Positions 17,443 through 25,731 of a stretch of DNA of 64,000 bases are shown here, piece after piece (the stretch's first letter is position 1; every line of letters begins with the position of its first letter). Where the stretch lies: positions 124,001 to 188,000 of the forward strand of contig OZ247430.1 in assembly GCA_965232895.1 (NCBI GenBank), in the 5' to 3' direction. The notes beneath the pieces were generated by a model. It saw nothing but the letters and a program-made list of their open reading frames with translations, ran no database searches and was not told the DNA's origin. Source of the stretch: Bin87 sp965232895. Its GTDB lineage: Bacteria > Chloroflexota > Dehalococcoidia > Lucifugimonadales > UBA3495. The translations under genes were made by a program, and so were the position numbers.

Positions 17443-18471
17443 TTACTGAGGATAGACGGCATTGGACACGCCGTCAAAGACGGGCGATATATCCACGTTG
17501 TCCAACGCCGACGCGTCTCCGCCCAGGGCCGGAATGATGATGCGCAGGTTGGCGACCTCCAGACCAAGGTAGCTGTGATCGGGATCACCGGGCACGCCGG
17601 GCAGGTCGTCGTCGGAGAGTTCGTCGATATATTCGGCTCCGGACTCGGCGGCGATGGTCTGCATGACGTCGCTGGGGAAGACCTCCGAGCCGAACACGGC
17701 GGGGATGCGCTGTTCCCTGATCTGCCGGATGAGGTTGGCAACGTCGCGGGCTGACGGTTCAGAGAAGTCAGACGGCTGGACCGCCCCGATAACCGTAAGG
17801 CCGTAGCGGTCGGCAAAGTACGCCCAGGAGTCGTGGTAGGTCAGCAGCTTGCGCTTCTCCGCGGGGATGGTGGGAATGGCGACCTTGATGGCTTCGTCCA
17901 GCGTCGCAATGCGCGCGGCGAAAGCGTCATAGTTGGCGCGATAGTAATCGGCGTTGGCCGCATCCCTGGCCACCAGGTTGTCGCGGACTATCTCGGCATA
18001 GCGCAGAGACAGGATGGGGTCGGGCCACAGGTGCGGGTTGGGCTGACCGTCCGATTCCGGGAAGGAGAAGTCGAACTGCCACTGTTCGCGGGTGATGGTC
18101 TGCTCTCCCAGGCTGACTATGGCGGCCCCGGGCTTCAGGTTGGCCTTCGCCATTTCCAGGGTCGGCTCCTCCAGGAATAGCCCGTTGAGGAAAATCAGGT
18201 CTGCGCCGGAGAGGGCAACCGCCACCGCTGGCGCGGGCTCGAACGTGTGGGAGTTTACGCCCTCGGGCACGACACCTTCCAGAGCGATGCGAGTCCCACC
18301 GATGTTTTCCACGATGCTGGTGATGGGCGACACGGTGGTCACCACGTTTAGTTGGGAGGATGCCGGCTGGCCGGGAGCCGGCGCTCCGGACGGCTCTTCG
18401 CCGGCGCACGCGATGGCTGTTACGGCAACCAGGCTAAGCAGGAACGTGATGCAAATTTTCGTAAGAAACAT
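17443..18471 (-). CDS. Zinc ABC transporter substrate-binding lipoprotein (ZnuA/TroA-like)
   Basis: A 342-residue cluster A-I metal-binding protein. A lipoprotein signal ends at the lipobox TAIAC (Cys22). Likely metal ligands are His in SHTFEPAPA, His in PNPHLWPDP, His in LTYHDSWAYFA, and an acidic residue near SEVFPSDVMQ. The start at ATG 18471 begins the signal peptide MFLTKICITFLLSLVAV; 12 extra in-frame upstream residues are excluded because they would mask it. No long His loop is present, unlike many Gram-negative ZnuA. Anchored outside the membrane, it delivers metal to the ZnuBC-like pair. Confidence 0.9.
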   Translation of the reverse strand: MFLTKICITFLLSLVAVTAIACAGEEPSGAPAPGQPASSQLNVVTTVSPITSIVENIGGTRIALEGVVPEGVNSHTFEPAPAVAVALSGADLIFLNGLFLEEPTLEMAKANLKPGAAIVSLGEQTITREQWQFDFSFPESDGQPNPHLWPDPILSLRYAEIVRDNLVARDAANADYYRANYDAFAARIATLDEAIKVAIPTIPAEKRKLLTYHDSWAYFADRYGLTVIGAVQPSDFSEPSARDVANLIRQIREQRIPAVFGSEVFPSDVMQTIAAESGAEYIDELSDDDLPGVPGDPDHSYLGLEVANLRIIIPALGGDASALDNVDISPVFDGVSNAVYPQ

Positions 18472-18540
18472 TATTGTTGCTCTGTGTGGGTGGGAAAATC
18501 CCCCCAAGATGTGGGAAGGAATTAGCCTGCTATTCGTCTG

Positions 18541-18975
18541 TCAACCGGGAGGGTGGCAAATCGAGCAGACGCCGCCGATGGTGATGTTGTCGAGGTCGGG
18601 CGTGAACCCGAACTCCTGCTGCAGGCGCTGGCTGAATTCCGCCAGGTAGGCGGGGCTCAGGGTCTGCACGGAATAGCAATCGGAACAGACCATGTGGTTG
18701 TGGCGATTGTGGTTGTCGGCCAGCTCGAAATGGAGTTTGTTGCCGATTACCACCTCAGTCACGACTCCGAGACGCTTGAGCAACTGCAAAGTGCGATAGA
18801 TGGTAGCCAGGTCGACGTAGGGGTGCTGTTCCTTGGCCAGGTTCCACACCTCGTCGGCGCCGATATGGCCGGGCCGGTTGGCCACGATGTCCAGTACCGA
18901 CAGACGTTGCGGGGTCATCCGATAGCCTTCGGAGCGCAGGCGCGCCACTGCCGATTCATGCCCAGACATGCGCAT
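18541..18975 (-). CDS. Fur family metalloregulator (Zur-like)
   Basis: A 144-residue Fur-family repressor. Winged helix: RSEGYRMTPQRLSVLDIV, then YVDLATIYRTLQLLKRLGVV (recognition region). The dimerisation domain has HNRHNHMVCSDC and a C-terminal GGVCSICH, the CxxC pairs of the structural zinc site. The start at 18975 (or 18969) is preferred, because an earlier ATG at 19008 lies at the -10 element and upstream of the expected transcript start. It heads an operon of metal ABC genes, so zinc sensing and autoregulation are inferred. Confidence 0.9.
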   Translation of the reverse strand: MRMSGHESAVARLRSEGYRMTPQRLSVLDIVANRPGHIGADEVWNLAKEQHPYVDLATIYRTLQLLKRLGVVTEVVIGNKLHFELADNHNRHNHMVCSDCYSVQTLSPAYLAEFSQRLQQEFGFTPDLDNITIGGVCSICHPPG

Positions 18976-18996
18976 ACCACCGTTGTTGCATGGATT

Positions 18997-19035
18997 TGCG
19001 ATAAACAATTATAGCATCGCATCCACCGGCGTCAA
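18997..19035 (-). promoter_or_regulatory. Promoter and candidate Zur operator of the zinc operon
   Basis: On the minus strand, TTGACG (19030-19035), 16 nt, TATAAT (19008-19013). An inverted repeat TGCGAT (minus strand, 19021-19016) and ATCGCA (19002-18997) with a 13-nt spacer surrounds the -10 box, well placed for repressor occlusion. The sequence does not match a known Zur box by eye, so the operator role is inferred from position. Confidence 0.6.
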
Positions 19036-19075
19036 CCTGCTTTGCGGCTGACGCGTACCCAGTTTCACCGGAGCC

Positions 19076-19166
19076 GTCATTGCGTGCGCAGCGCGGTAAT
19101 CTCGTTGCAGCACGGAACGTTCTTGTGGGAACGCGATCGCCGCGTCGCTTGGCTCCTCGCGATGAC
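19076..19166. repeat. MITE-like inverted repeat, GTCATTGCGAG family, copy 2
   Basis: The left end is GTCATTGCGTGCGCAGCGCG; the right end is the complement of GTCATCGCGAGGAGCCAAGC. It is flanked by imperfect direct repeats of about 32 nt (19040-19071 and 19187-19218, both with CTTTGCGGC and GCGTAC) and by ACGCGTACCC/GGGTACGCGT (19051-19060, 19173-19182). It occupies part of the 453-nt gap 18976-19428; besides the promoter and the next repeat I see no gene there. Confidence 0.65.
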
Positions 19167-19308
19167 AAACCGGGGTACGCGTGAGGCTTTGCGGCGCATG
19201 CGTACTCAGTTTTGCGGGCGGGAAACTCCAGAAGCAGGAACTACGGGATTTGTTGATTTGCGTGATCGTAAACTCTCCATGACAGGACGGATCCTATCCT
19301 GACAATCC

Positions 19309-19341
19309 TCAAATCTCGAAAACGCTGATTATGACGATTGA
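19309..19341. repeat. Partial copy of the GTCAGAATCAGGATT element
   Basis: The segment AATCTCGAAAACGCTGATTA and the following TGACGATTGAC closely match the right arm of the complete copy at 32663-32749. No left arm is recognisable, so this looks like a decayed fragment. Confidence 0.5.
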
Positions 19342-19428
19342 CGAAAGCCCGTAAGCATGAGCCCTTGCGGGCGGTCTCTGCCCCGGCACTCACGAATGCC
19401 GGAGCCTTCGCCGTGCTAGAATTCGCCC

Positions 19429-20022
19429 ATGGGGGAAGTTCAAACCGGCCAGCGCGTGGCGGAAGTGACGGCGTCGCAAACGCAGCGCGTGGAGGCTCAA
19501 TGCTACCGGGCGTACGAAGCGCCGCCGCTGGGGTCGTTGGTACGCATGGGGTCGCCTCCGATCTACGCAGTGGTTCTGGAGATCCGGCACGAGCCGCTGG
19601 ATCCCACCCGTCCACTGGCGCCCAGAGGCGCAGACCTGGAGACGGAAGACGAGCTCTACGCAGCCAATCCCCAACTGAGCGCCATCATGGTCACGAGATT
19701 CACCGCGGCTATCGTCGGCTACCGGTACGACGGCAGAATCCGCGCGGGATTACCCGGCCTACCGCCGGACCTCCACTCGTTTGTCTTCCTCTGCGATGCC
19801 GGAGATGTCGCCGGGTTCGGCGGCGATTTCGGGTGGCTGAAGCTCCTGTTGGAGGTGGGATCGCCGGCGTCAGACATTGCGATTGCGAAACTGCTGCGGC
19901 AGGCCTCCATTTCCCGAACCGACTCCCGGAGTTTCCTGATCGGGGCCGGAAAGGCGCTGGCCGCCGAGCTTTCTCGTGAGCCCCAGCGCATGCGGGCCCT
20001 GTTGCGCGAGGTCGGTGGATGA
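19429..20022 (+). CDS. HAS-barrel-like protein paired with HerA
   Basis: A 197-residue protein. The N-terminal half has a small beta-barrel pattern (LGSLVRMGSPPIYAVVLEIRHEP) similar to the HAS-barrel seen at the start of the next protein; the C-terminal half is helical (SDIAIAKLLRQASI, then MRALLREVGG). It overlaps the HerA-like gene by 4 nt (ATGA), so translation is coupled. A TAGAAT box ends only 6 nt before ATG 19429, so the transcript may be nearly leaderless. Inferred to be an accessory of the DNA-translocating ATPase. No nuclease motif is evident. Confidence 0.65.
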   Translation: MGEVQTGQRVAEVTASQTQRVEAQCYRAYEAPPLGSLVRMGSPPIYAVVLEIRHEPLDPTRPLAPRGADLETEDELYAANPQLSAIMVTRFTAAIVGYRYDGRIRAGLPGLPPDLHSFVFLCDAGDVAGFGGDFGWLKLLLEVGSPASDIAIAKLLRQASISRTDSRSFLIGAGKALAAELSREPQRMRALLREVGG

Positions 20023-21713
20023 TGCTGGCTGACGGATTCAGAAGCAACGGCTCGGGTTCACCTGGAGTTCGCCGGCTTGGCCAAGTGGTCGGAGGCTCAC
20101 TGTCACGCGGTTTGGACGTCCGGCTGGACGCATCCGACTCCGGCGTCGAGGACGTGGCTGTGGGCTCGTTCGTGACCATCCAGGGACGCCGGCAGCGCTA
20201 TTTCGCTGTGGTGACCGACATCGAATTGCGGGCTGTGGACGACGGAGTGCGTCATTTTCCACCCCCTGAAATCGGCGATGGCGGTTTCGCCGCAGAGGTC
20301 ATCTCCGGCACCGTGGCTTATGGGCAACTGTCGGCCATGCCCAGCATGGCGGTTCCGATTGAGGCCGTCCAGCAGGGGGTTGCCGAACAGGCGAAGACGA
20401 TTCCCGAGCATTTTTCCCCGGTATACGCAGCCTCGCAGTCAGACATTGACGCGGTATTTCAGGCTCAGGACGGGGACTTCGCCCTGGGGTCGCCGCAGGG
20501 CATGGAATCGTCGCTGGTACGCCTGGATCTGGAGACGCTGGCCAACCGGTCCGTCGGCGTGTTTGGCGCTTCCGGCACCGGCAAGACCTTTCTGGCGCGG
20601 ATGCTGCTGGCCGGCCTGGTGAAGCAAACCCCGGCAGTGTCGCTGGTATTCGACATGGAGAGCGAGTACGGCTGGCAGGGCCAGGACAACGACCGGGGAC
20701 GCCAGGTGAAAGGGCTGAAGCAGCTGTTCCCGTCCCGGGTCGTCACCTTCACCCTGGATGAGGAAAGCAGCCGCCGACGGGGAGCCACGCCGGACGGGGT
20801 GGTTCGAATCGGGTACAACGAGGTCGAACCCGAGGACATCGAGGTGCTGCGAGAGTCGCTCAACCTGTCGGAGGTGGCGGCGAGCGCCGCGTGGAATGTC
20901 GCCCGGCATTTTCGGGAAAACTGGCTGCGGAAATTCATGGCATTGAGCACGGCTGACGTGGGTGACCTGGCATCTGAAATCGGCGTCAACCTGTCGGCCC
21001 TGCAAACGCTGCATCGTCGCCTCTTGTCCTGGGAGCGGTTCGGGTTCCTGGCGGACGAGAGCCAGGGCAACGCCAGCGCCGGCGGCATCATCGAACAACT
21101 GGAGCGGGGAAATCACGTGGTCCTGGAGTTCGGGCAATATGGGCGCAACACCGCCGCGTACGTGCTGGTCAGCAACCTGTTGACCCGTCGCATCCACGAG
21201 ACCTGGGTGCGGCGCAAGGAGTTGGCCGATGGCGGGCATGGAGACGAACCCAGACCGCTGGTGATCTTCATCGAAGAGGCGCACAAGTTCCTCACGCCGG
21301 ACATCGCATCCCAGACCATTTTCGGCGCCATCGCCCGTGAATTGCGAAAGTACAACGTGACGCTGATGATCGTCGACCAGCGACCCAGCGGCATTGACTC
21401 CGAGGTCATGAGCCAGCTGGGCACCAGGCTGTCGTGCGCGCTGAACGACGACCGGGACATGAACGCGGTGTTGATGGGAGCCCGGGACGCGGGCCAACTG
21501 CGGAATGTGCTATCGAGGTTGGACAGCAAGCAACAGGCCCTGGTATTCGGCCACGCGGTGCCCATGCCCGTGGTGGTGCGACCCCGTGACTACGACGAGG
21601 CGTTTTACGCGGATATGGGAGCAGTCTCTGGCGTCGCCGTTGCCGGTGTCATGGGCGAAACGGATGCGGAGCGAATGCAACGTGAAATCGACGAGCTGTT
21701 CCCGCCCGAATGA
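20019..21713 (+). CDS. HerA/DUF87-type DNA translocase ATPase
   Basis: A 564-residue protein with an N-terminal HAS-barrel (residues about 18-110: LGQVVGGSLSRGLDVRLDA, then GSFVTIQG, then YFAVVTDIEL) and a RecA-fold hexameric ATPase. Walker A is GASGTGKT near residue 182, Walker B is LVIFIEEAHKF near residue 414, followed by an arginine-finger-like MIVDQRPSGID. The C-terminal strand returns with DELFPPE. HerA translocates duplex DNA and in archaea works with NurA nuclease; no NurA is beside it here. It could act in repair, segregation or defence. Confidence 0.85.
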   Translation: MMLADGFRSNGSGSPGVRRLGQVVGGSLSRGLDVRLDASDSGVEDVAVGSFVTIQGRRQRYFAVVTDIELRAVDDGVRHFPPPEIGDGGFAAEVISGTVAYGQLSAMPSMAVPIEAVQQGVAEQAKTIPEHFSPVYAASQSDIDAVFQAQDGDFALGSPQGMESSLVRLDLETLANRSVGVFGASGTGKTFLARMLLAGLVKQTPAVSLVFDMESEYGWQGQDNDRGRQVKGLKQLFPSRVVTFTLDEESSRRRGATPDGVVRIGYNEVEPEDIEVLRESLNLSEVAASAAWNVARHFRENWLRKFMALSTADVGDLASEIGVNLSALQTLHRRLLSWERFGFLADESQGNASAGGIIEQLERGNHVVLEFGQYGRNTAAYVLVSNLLTRRIHETWVRRKELADGGHGDEPRPLVIFIEEAHKFLTPDIASQTIFGAIARELRKYNVTLMIVDQRPSGIDSEVMSQLGTRLSCALNDDRDMNAVLMGARDAGQLRNVLSRLDSKQQALVFGHAVPMPVVVRPRDYDEAFYADMGAVSGVAVAGVMGETDAERMQREIDELFPPE

Positions 21714-21755
21714 AGTTCTTTACATCGATGCACCGGATGTTCAAGATATTGGATT

Positions 21756-22595
21756 ATGAAAGTTGTTGAAACTCGTGCAGAGATGGCAGCGTTGTGCCGG
21801 GAAGTCGACCGTGCGCTGGGACTGGTGCCGACCATGGGAGCGCTGCACGAGGGGCACCTGTCGCTGGTCCGACAGGCGCGCGCGGACAACTCAACCCTGG
21901 CAGCGTCGATCTTCGTAAACCCGACTCAGTTCGGGCCTCACGAGGACTTTGCCCGCTACCCGCGCAGCCTGGAGCGGGATCTGGCGTTGTTGGAAGCGGA
22001 AGGCGCCGACCTGGTGTTCGTTCCGCCGCCCCACGAAGTGTATCCCGACGGTTTCGACACCTGGGTCGAGCCGGGCGCTGTCGCCGAGGGCATAGAGGGC
22101 GCGGCCCGGCCGGGACATTTCCGAGGCGTCGCTACCGTGGTAGCGAAACTATTCACCATCACGCGCCCCGACCGGGCCTATTTCGGGCAGAAAGATGGCC
22201 AGCAGGTGGCGGTCATCCGCAAGATGAACGCCGACCTGAACCTGGGAGTCGACGTGGTGACCATGCCGACGATCAGGGAGCCGGACGGCCTCGCGCTGAG
22301 CAGTCGCAACGCTTACCTGACCCCGGAAGAGCGGGAGGCCGCCCCCGCAGTGTATCGGGCGCTATGCGCCGCCGAGGACGTATGGCGCCGGGGCGAACGA
22401 GACGCAGGACGCATACAGCGTGCCGCCCACAACATACTGGGACGCGAGACCCTGATTGACGCGGTCGATTACATCAGCATCGTAGATGCCGACACCATGC
22501 GGCCGCTCGAAGCCGCCCCCGCCGGCCAGCCAGTGATGATCGCTATAGCGGTGCGGGTGGGGGCGGTGCGGCTGATTGACAACGTGGTGATTTAG
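21756..22595 (+). CDS. panC: Pantothenate synthetase
   Basis: A 279-residue PanC, catalysing ATP-dependent condensation of D-pantoate and beta-alanine to pantothenate for coenzyme A synthesis in the cytosol. Class I synthetase-like signature: LVPTMGALHEGHLSLVRQA. Also present are IFVNPTQFGPHEDFARYPR, the FGQKDGQQVAVIRKM block and the KMSKS-like LALSSRNAYLTPEER. Length is typical. It follows the HerA gene by 42 nt; no other pantothenate gene is nearby, so linkage may only be co-transcription. Confidence 0.96.
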   Translation: MKVVETRAEMAALCREVDRALGLVPTMGALHEGHLSLVRQARADNSTLAASIFVNPTQFGPHEDFARYPRSLERDLALLEAEGADLVFVPPPHEVYPDGFDTWVEPGAVAEGIEGAARPGHFRGVATVVAKLFTITRPDRAYFGQKDGQQVAVIRKMNADLNLGVDVVTMPTIREPDGLALSSRNAYLTPEEREAAPAVYRALCAAEDVWRRGERDAGRIQRAAHNILGRETLIDAVDYISIVDADTMRPLEAAPAGQPVMIAIAVRVGAVRLIDNVVI

Positions 22596-22633
22596 AATTG
22601 ATAACCTGGAAAACCAAGACGCGCTCGTTTGGA

Positions 22634-23071
22634 TTACTCGGTGTCGTCGACGACCAATACTTGCACTACAGGGTCGCCCACCGCCACATAACTGTTTTCT
22701 TCATCCAGATGGTCGCCGATCGGCTCAAACGATTCCCGTACCCGAAGCGTTTCTCGACGCGTTTCCCACTTGGGGGGTTGAAACATCGCTGACAATACTG
22801 TCCCTGATCCTCCGACGTTTACACGCCTGGTACGATAGGTCGATGCTACGGCGACCTTATCGCTGATGCGCGTGATTTTGACGCGCGTCTTAGGCAACTC
22901 AACAGCTCCCAGTTCTGCTCCCGTATCCGGATCGGTCACATCAACCTCAAACAATATATCGAACAACATGCCAACCTCGACGCCTTGGTTTTTGCCTATG
23001 TTCAAGGCAACTTCTCGCGACGTCAGGATCTTCGCGATCTTCCCCCTAATGGGATCACTGTGTATTCCCAT
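22634..23071 (-). CDS. Hypothetical protein with FlgT C-like beta repeat
   Basis: A 145-residue soluble beta protein. The stretch VALNIGKNQGVEVGMLFDI resembles the FlgT C-terminal/CsgG-associated motif in which a Gly-rich turn precedes a hydrophobic strand. It continues with KTRVKITRISDKVAVASTYR. The start overlaps the end of the upstream membrane gene by 17 nt, indicating coupling. Family membership is a visual impression only; I do not assign a function. Confidence 0.6.
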   Translation of the reverse strand: MGIHSDPIRGKIAKILTSREVALNIGKNQGVEVGMLFDILFEVDVTDPDTGAELGAVELPKTRVKITRISDKVAVASTYRTRRVNVGGSGTVLSAMFQPPKWETRRETLRVRESFEPIGDHLDEENSYVAVGDPVVQVLVVDDTE

Positions 23072-23549
23072 CTCGCTCGACTCCCCATCGCTCCGGCCAT
23101 GAGCTCAGAATTTCATCCACGTCGGTGGGCACTATGTCCCGCCAGTCTTCGACAGCAGAGCCACCGGTGGGAATTTGTTCATTGACTATGGCCTGAATGA
23201 TGTCCAATCGGTGGTCATCGCTCCCATTCGCCTTGTAATCTTCAATGCGCTCAGACAGGCGAAAGAGACTATCCCTCAATGACAGGATCCTACGTATCGA
23301 GGCCCGAGCGTGTGGGCGTATGACGTCATACGCCGCAGCTCGTGCAGCGTTGCGACCGAATCTGTACGAACCCCAAAGGCCAGTGACCAAGGCAAACGAT
23401 TGAAAAAGGTAGTTTTCTACCTGCGTGAGTTGGCGTATCGACGATACCACGATCATAGTGGCTAGGACAATTGCGAACACCAACCACGAAGTAACGAGTG
23501 CCCAGTCAATAGGGTTTTCCATGAGGTACGCCTGAAGTTTTGAGCGCAT
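23055..23549 (-). CDS. Membrane protein of unknown function, two TM helices
   Basis: A 164-residue protein. Hydrophobic segments are at residues about 15-36 (WALVTSWLVFAIVLATMIVV) and 48-62 (LFQSFALVTGLWGSY), followed by a cytosolic helical region (ASIRRILSLRDSLFRLSERIEDYK). It is first in a two-gene unit with the beta protein at 22634-23071. The pair has no recognised relatives by eye. A membrane anchor plus a small soluble partner is an architecture seen in accessory cassettes, but nothing here proves a role. Confidence 0.62.
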   Translation of the reverse strand: MRSKLQAYLMENPIDWALVTSWLVFAIVLATMIVVSSIRQLTQVENYLFQSFALVTGLWGSYRFGRNAARAAAYDVIRPHARASIRRILSLRDSLFRLSERIEDYKANGSDDHRLDIIQAIVNEQIPTGGSAVEDWRDIVPTDVDEILSSWPERWGVERDGNTQ

Positions 23550-23592
23550 CTGAGCGTACCTCTCGAATTGTGATACGGTCTAACCTGCACCA

Positions 23593-24591
23593 CTACGACT
23601 GCGTCAGCTCCCGCACCGTCTCCATCAGGGCCGGGATTACCTTTTCCCAGTCGCCGACCACGCCGTAGCGGGCTTCCTTGAAGATGTTGGCGTCGGCGTC
23701 CTTGTTGATGGCGACGATGGCCTTGGAGCCGCTGCATCCGGCCATGTGCTGGCTGGCGCCGGAAATGGCCACGGTGATGTAGAGGTCGGGCGTGATGGTC
23801 TTGCCGGTCAGTCCCACCTGGTAGTTGGCGGGAACCCAACCGGAGTCCACGGCGGCGCGAGACGCTCCCACGGCTCCGCCCAACAGGCCGGCCAGTTCTT
23901 CCAGCTGGGAGAAGGGCTCGGGTCCGCCGAGGCCGCGTCCGCCGGACACGACGATCCGGGCGTCCTCCAGCTTGATGCCCTCGGCCTCTTCCTTCACCAC
24001 ATCGACCACGCGGGTCTTCGCGGCGGCGGCATCGATATCCACGGGGAATGCCACCACCTGTCCGCTGCGACCGGCGTCAGCATCCAGGGGTTCGTAGGTC
24101 TTGGGCCGCAGAGCGGCGATCTGCGGAGTATGGGTGCAGCTAACCACCGCGATGGCGCTGCCGCCGTACACCGGGCGGTTAGCCAGCAGGCGACCGGTTC
24201 CGGGATCGGCGGACACCTCCAGGCAGTCCTGCGCCAGTCCCACGCCCAGGCGGAACGCCAGACGAGGAGCCAGTTCGCGGCCTTCGTTGTTTCGCGCAAT
24301 GAGAATGATCCCGGGGTTGGCCTCGGAGGCCACGGTCTGCATGGCCGACAGGAACAGATCCGGATGGTAGTCGGCAAGGGCAGGGTTGGTCACTGCGTAG
24401 GCTTTGTCGGCGCCGTGGGCGATGGCCTGCTGGGGAGCATCGGCGACGTCCGCTCCGATCACCGCGATGGACAGTTCCTGGTTCAGGGCGTCGGCCAGCG
24501 AACGCCCGGCGGCCAGCAACTCCTGGGCAGTTGATGCCAGTTGCCCATCGGGGGCGTCGCCAAAAACGAGGATGCCGGTTGCGTCTGCCAT
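23593..24591 (-). CDS. etfA: Electron transfer flavoprotein alpha subunit
   Basis: A 332-residue EtfA. The N-terminal domain is divergent. The C-terminal FAD-binding domain is clear: VVSGGRGLGGPEPFSQLEEL, then ASRAAVDSGWVPANYQVGLT, the TITPDLYITVAISGASQHMAG block and NKDADANIFKEARYGVVGDW. The start is ATG 24591 (GGAGAT about 9 nt upstream); an in-frame ATG at 24636 falls inside a repeat element. It pairs with EtfB upstream to carry electrons from acyl-CoA or other dehydrogenases to the quinone pool. An inverted repeat element separates it from etfB. Confidence 0.93.
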   Translation of the reverse strand: MADATGILVFGDAPDGQLASTAQELLAAGRSLADALNQELSIAVIGADVADAPQQAIAHGADKAYAVTNPALADYHPDLFLSAMQTVASEANPGIILIARNNEGRELAPRLAFRLGVGLAQDCLEVSADPGTGRLLANRPVYGGSAIAVVSCTHTPQIAALRPKTYEPLDADAGRSGQVVAFPVDIDAAAAKTRVVDVVKEEAEGIKLEDARIVVSGGRGLGGPEPFSQLEELAGLLGGAVGASRAAVDSGWVPANYQVGLTGKTITPDLYITVAISGASQHMAGCSGSKAIVAINKDADANIFKEARYGVVGDWEKVIPALMETVRELTQS

Positions 24592-24632
24592 TAGAAGTTT
24601 ATCTCCGTGAATCAGTGCGTTTCTCTTTACGC

Positions 24633-24727
24633 TCATTCCCGCTTTCGTGGGAATCCAGAGTTGGTTGCCGGGGTTAGTGAAGTTGGCTTGAGAAAGGTTC
24701 TGGATTCCGGCTCATGGCCGGCATGAC
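24633..24727. repeat. CATTCCCGC-GGGAATCCAGA inverted-repeat element inside the etfBA operon
   Basis: The left arm TCATTCCCGCTTTCGTGGGA with ATCCAGAG is matched by a right arm ending CTGGATTCCGGCTCATGGCC with GGCATGAC. Each arm also folds on itself (TTCCC/GGGAA; CCGGC/GCCGG). It occupies almost the whole spacer between etfB and etfA. Confidence 0.7.
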
Positions 24728-24739
24728 AGGTTTGGTACG

Positions 24740-25540
24740 TTAGATAAGGCGATCCTCGCGGAGCCGCAACGCCAGCTGGCGAGCCGCGTCCGCGTCGTCG
24801 TCGCCCTCGATGATCTCGCAGTCCTGGTCCCGCTCGGGCACGAACAGATCATGCAGCGTCAGGCGCGGCTCCAGCTGGGCGTCGTCGATGTCCAGGTCGC
24901 CAGTGGTCCAGACGGTTGGCCGCTTGCGGGTGGCCGCCATGATGCCTCGCAGCGTGGGGTATCGGGGCTGGCCCAGCTCGTTGCTGACGGTGACCAGGGC
25001 CGGCAGGTCCGCCTCGACGACCTCGAAGCCGTCGGGGGCGAGACGTTCCACGACCACCTTGCTGTCCTGCACGTCCACCTTCTTGCCCAGGGTGATGCAG
25101 GCCATGCCGAGGGTCTCGGCGACCCCCAGGGGCACCTGGGCGTTGTCCCAGTCGGAAGCCTGGCGTCCGCAGATGATCAGGTCAAACCCGCCCAGCTTGT
25201 TGATGGCGGCGGCGAGCAGCTGCACGGTGAAGAACGAGTCCACCGAGTTGGCGAAGGCGTCGTCCTGCAGTAGCACCAACTCGTCGGCGCCCATGGACAG
25301 CGGCTTTTTCATCACGTCCAGGGCGAACGTGGTTCCGGAAGAGATGACGGTGATGTTGGCGCCCTGCTCGTCCTTGATCTGCAGGGCAGCCTCCACCGCG
25401 TTTTCGTCGAAACCGTTCACCACGGGCGGAATGTTAGCCGGCGGTACCACCTGCCGGGCGTCGGGATCAATACGGAAGGCGGCGGCGGGCATCTCCGGGT
25501 CAACGACCTGCTTGGCCAGCACGCAAATATTAACGGGCAT
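24740..25540 (-). CDS. etfB: Electron transfer flavoprotein beta subunit
   Basis: A 266-residue EtfB. Features include NICVLAKQVVDPE at the start, VVNGFDENAVEAALQIKDE, the AMP-binding region DLIICGRQASDWDNAQVPLGVAE and the recognition-loop region LPALVTVSNELGQPRYPTLRGIMAA. It forms a heterodimer with EtfA holding FAD and AMP. It is the first gene after a TTGACA promoter overlapped by a long palindrome, so expression may be controlled. Confidence 0.94.
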   Translation of the reverse strand: MPVNICVLAKQVVDPEMPAAAFRIDPDARQVVPPANIPPVVNGFDENAVEAALQIKDEQGANITVISSGTTFALDVMKKPLSMGADELVLLQDDAFANSVDSFFTVQLLAAAINKLGGFDLIICGRQASDWDNAQVPLGVAETLGMACITLGKKVDVQDSKVVVERLAPDGFEVVEADLPALVTVSNELGQPRYPTLRGIMAATRKRPTVWTTGDLDIDDAQLEPRLTLHDLFVPERDQDCEIIEGDDDADAARQLALRLREDRLI

Positions 25541-25570
25541 CAGGAAGGCACTCTCCTGTGGCGATACGAA

Positions 25571-25613
25571 AATGGGCTATGTGAAAGTTATCACTAGCCC
25601 ATTCCAGTGTCAA
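25571..25613 (-). promoter_or_regulatory. etfBA promoter with overlapping palindrome
   Basis: On the minus strand a perfect TTGACA (25608-25613), 17 nt, then TAACTT (25585-25590). The region 25571-25603 is an inverted repeat: AATGGGCTA with TAGCCCATT and, inside, GTGA with TCAC, interrupted by one unpaired T. It covers the -10 box and spacer, a position expected for a repressor operator. Confidence 0.55.
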
Positions 25614-25731
25614 ACGTTCGCCGAATTCGTCGCGATAACAACGCTTTCGGGACAGACGTGCGGATCAAGCCCGTGGCCCGTTCCAATTCCAAGGGCTATC
25701 GGATACCGAGATTGATCCGCGCCGGGTTCGA

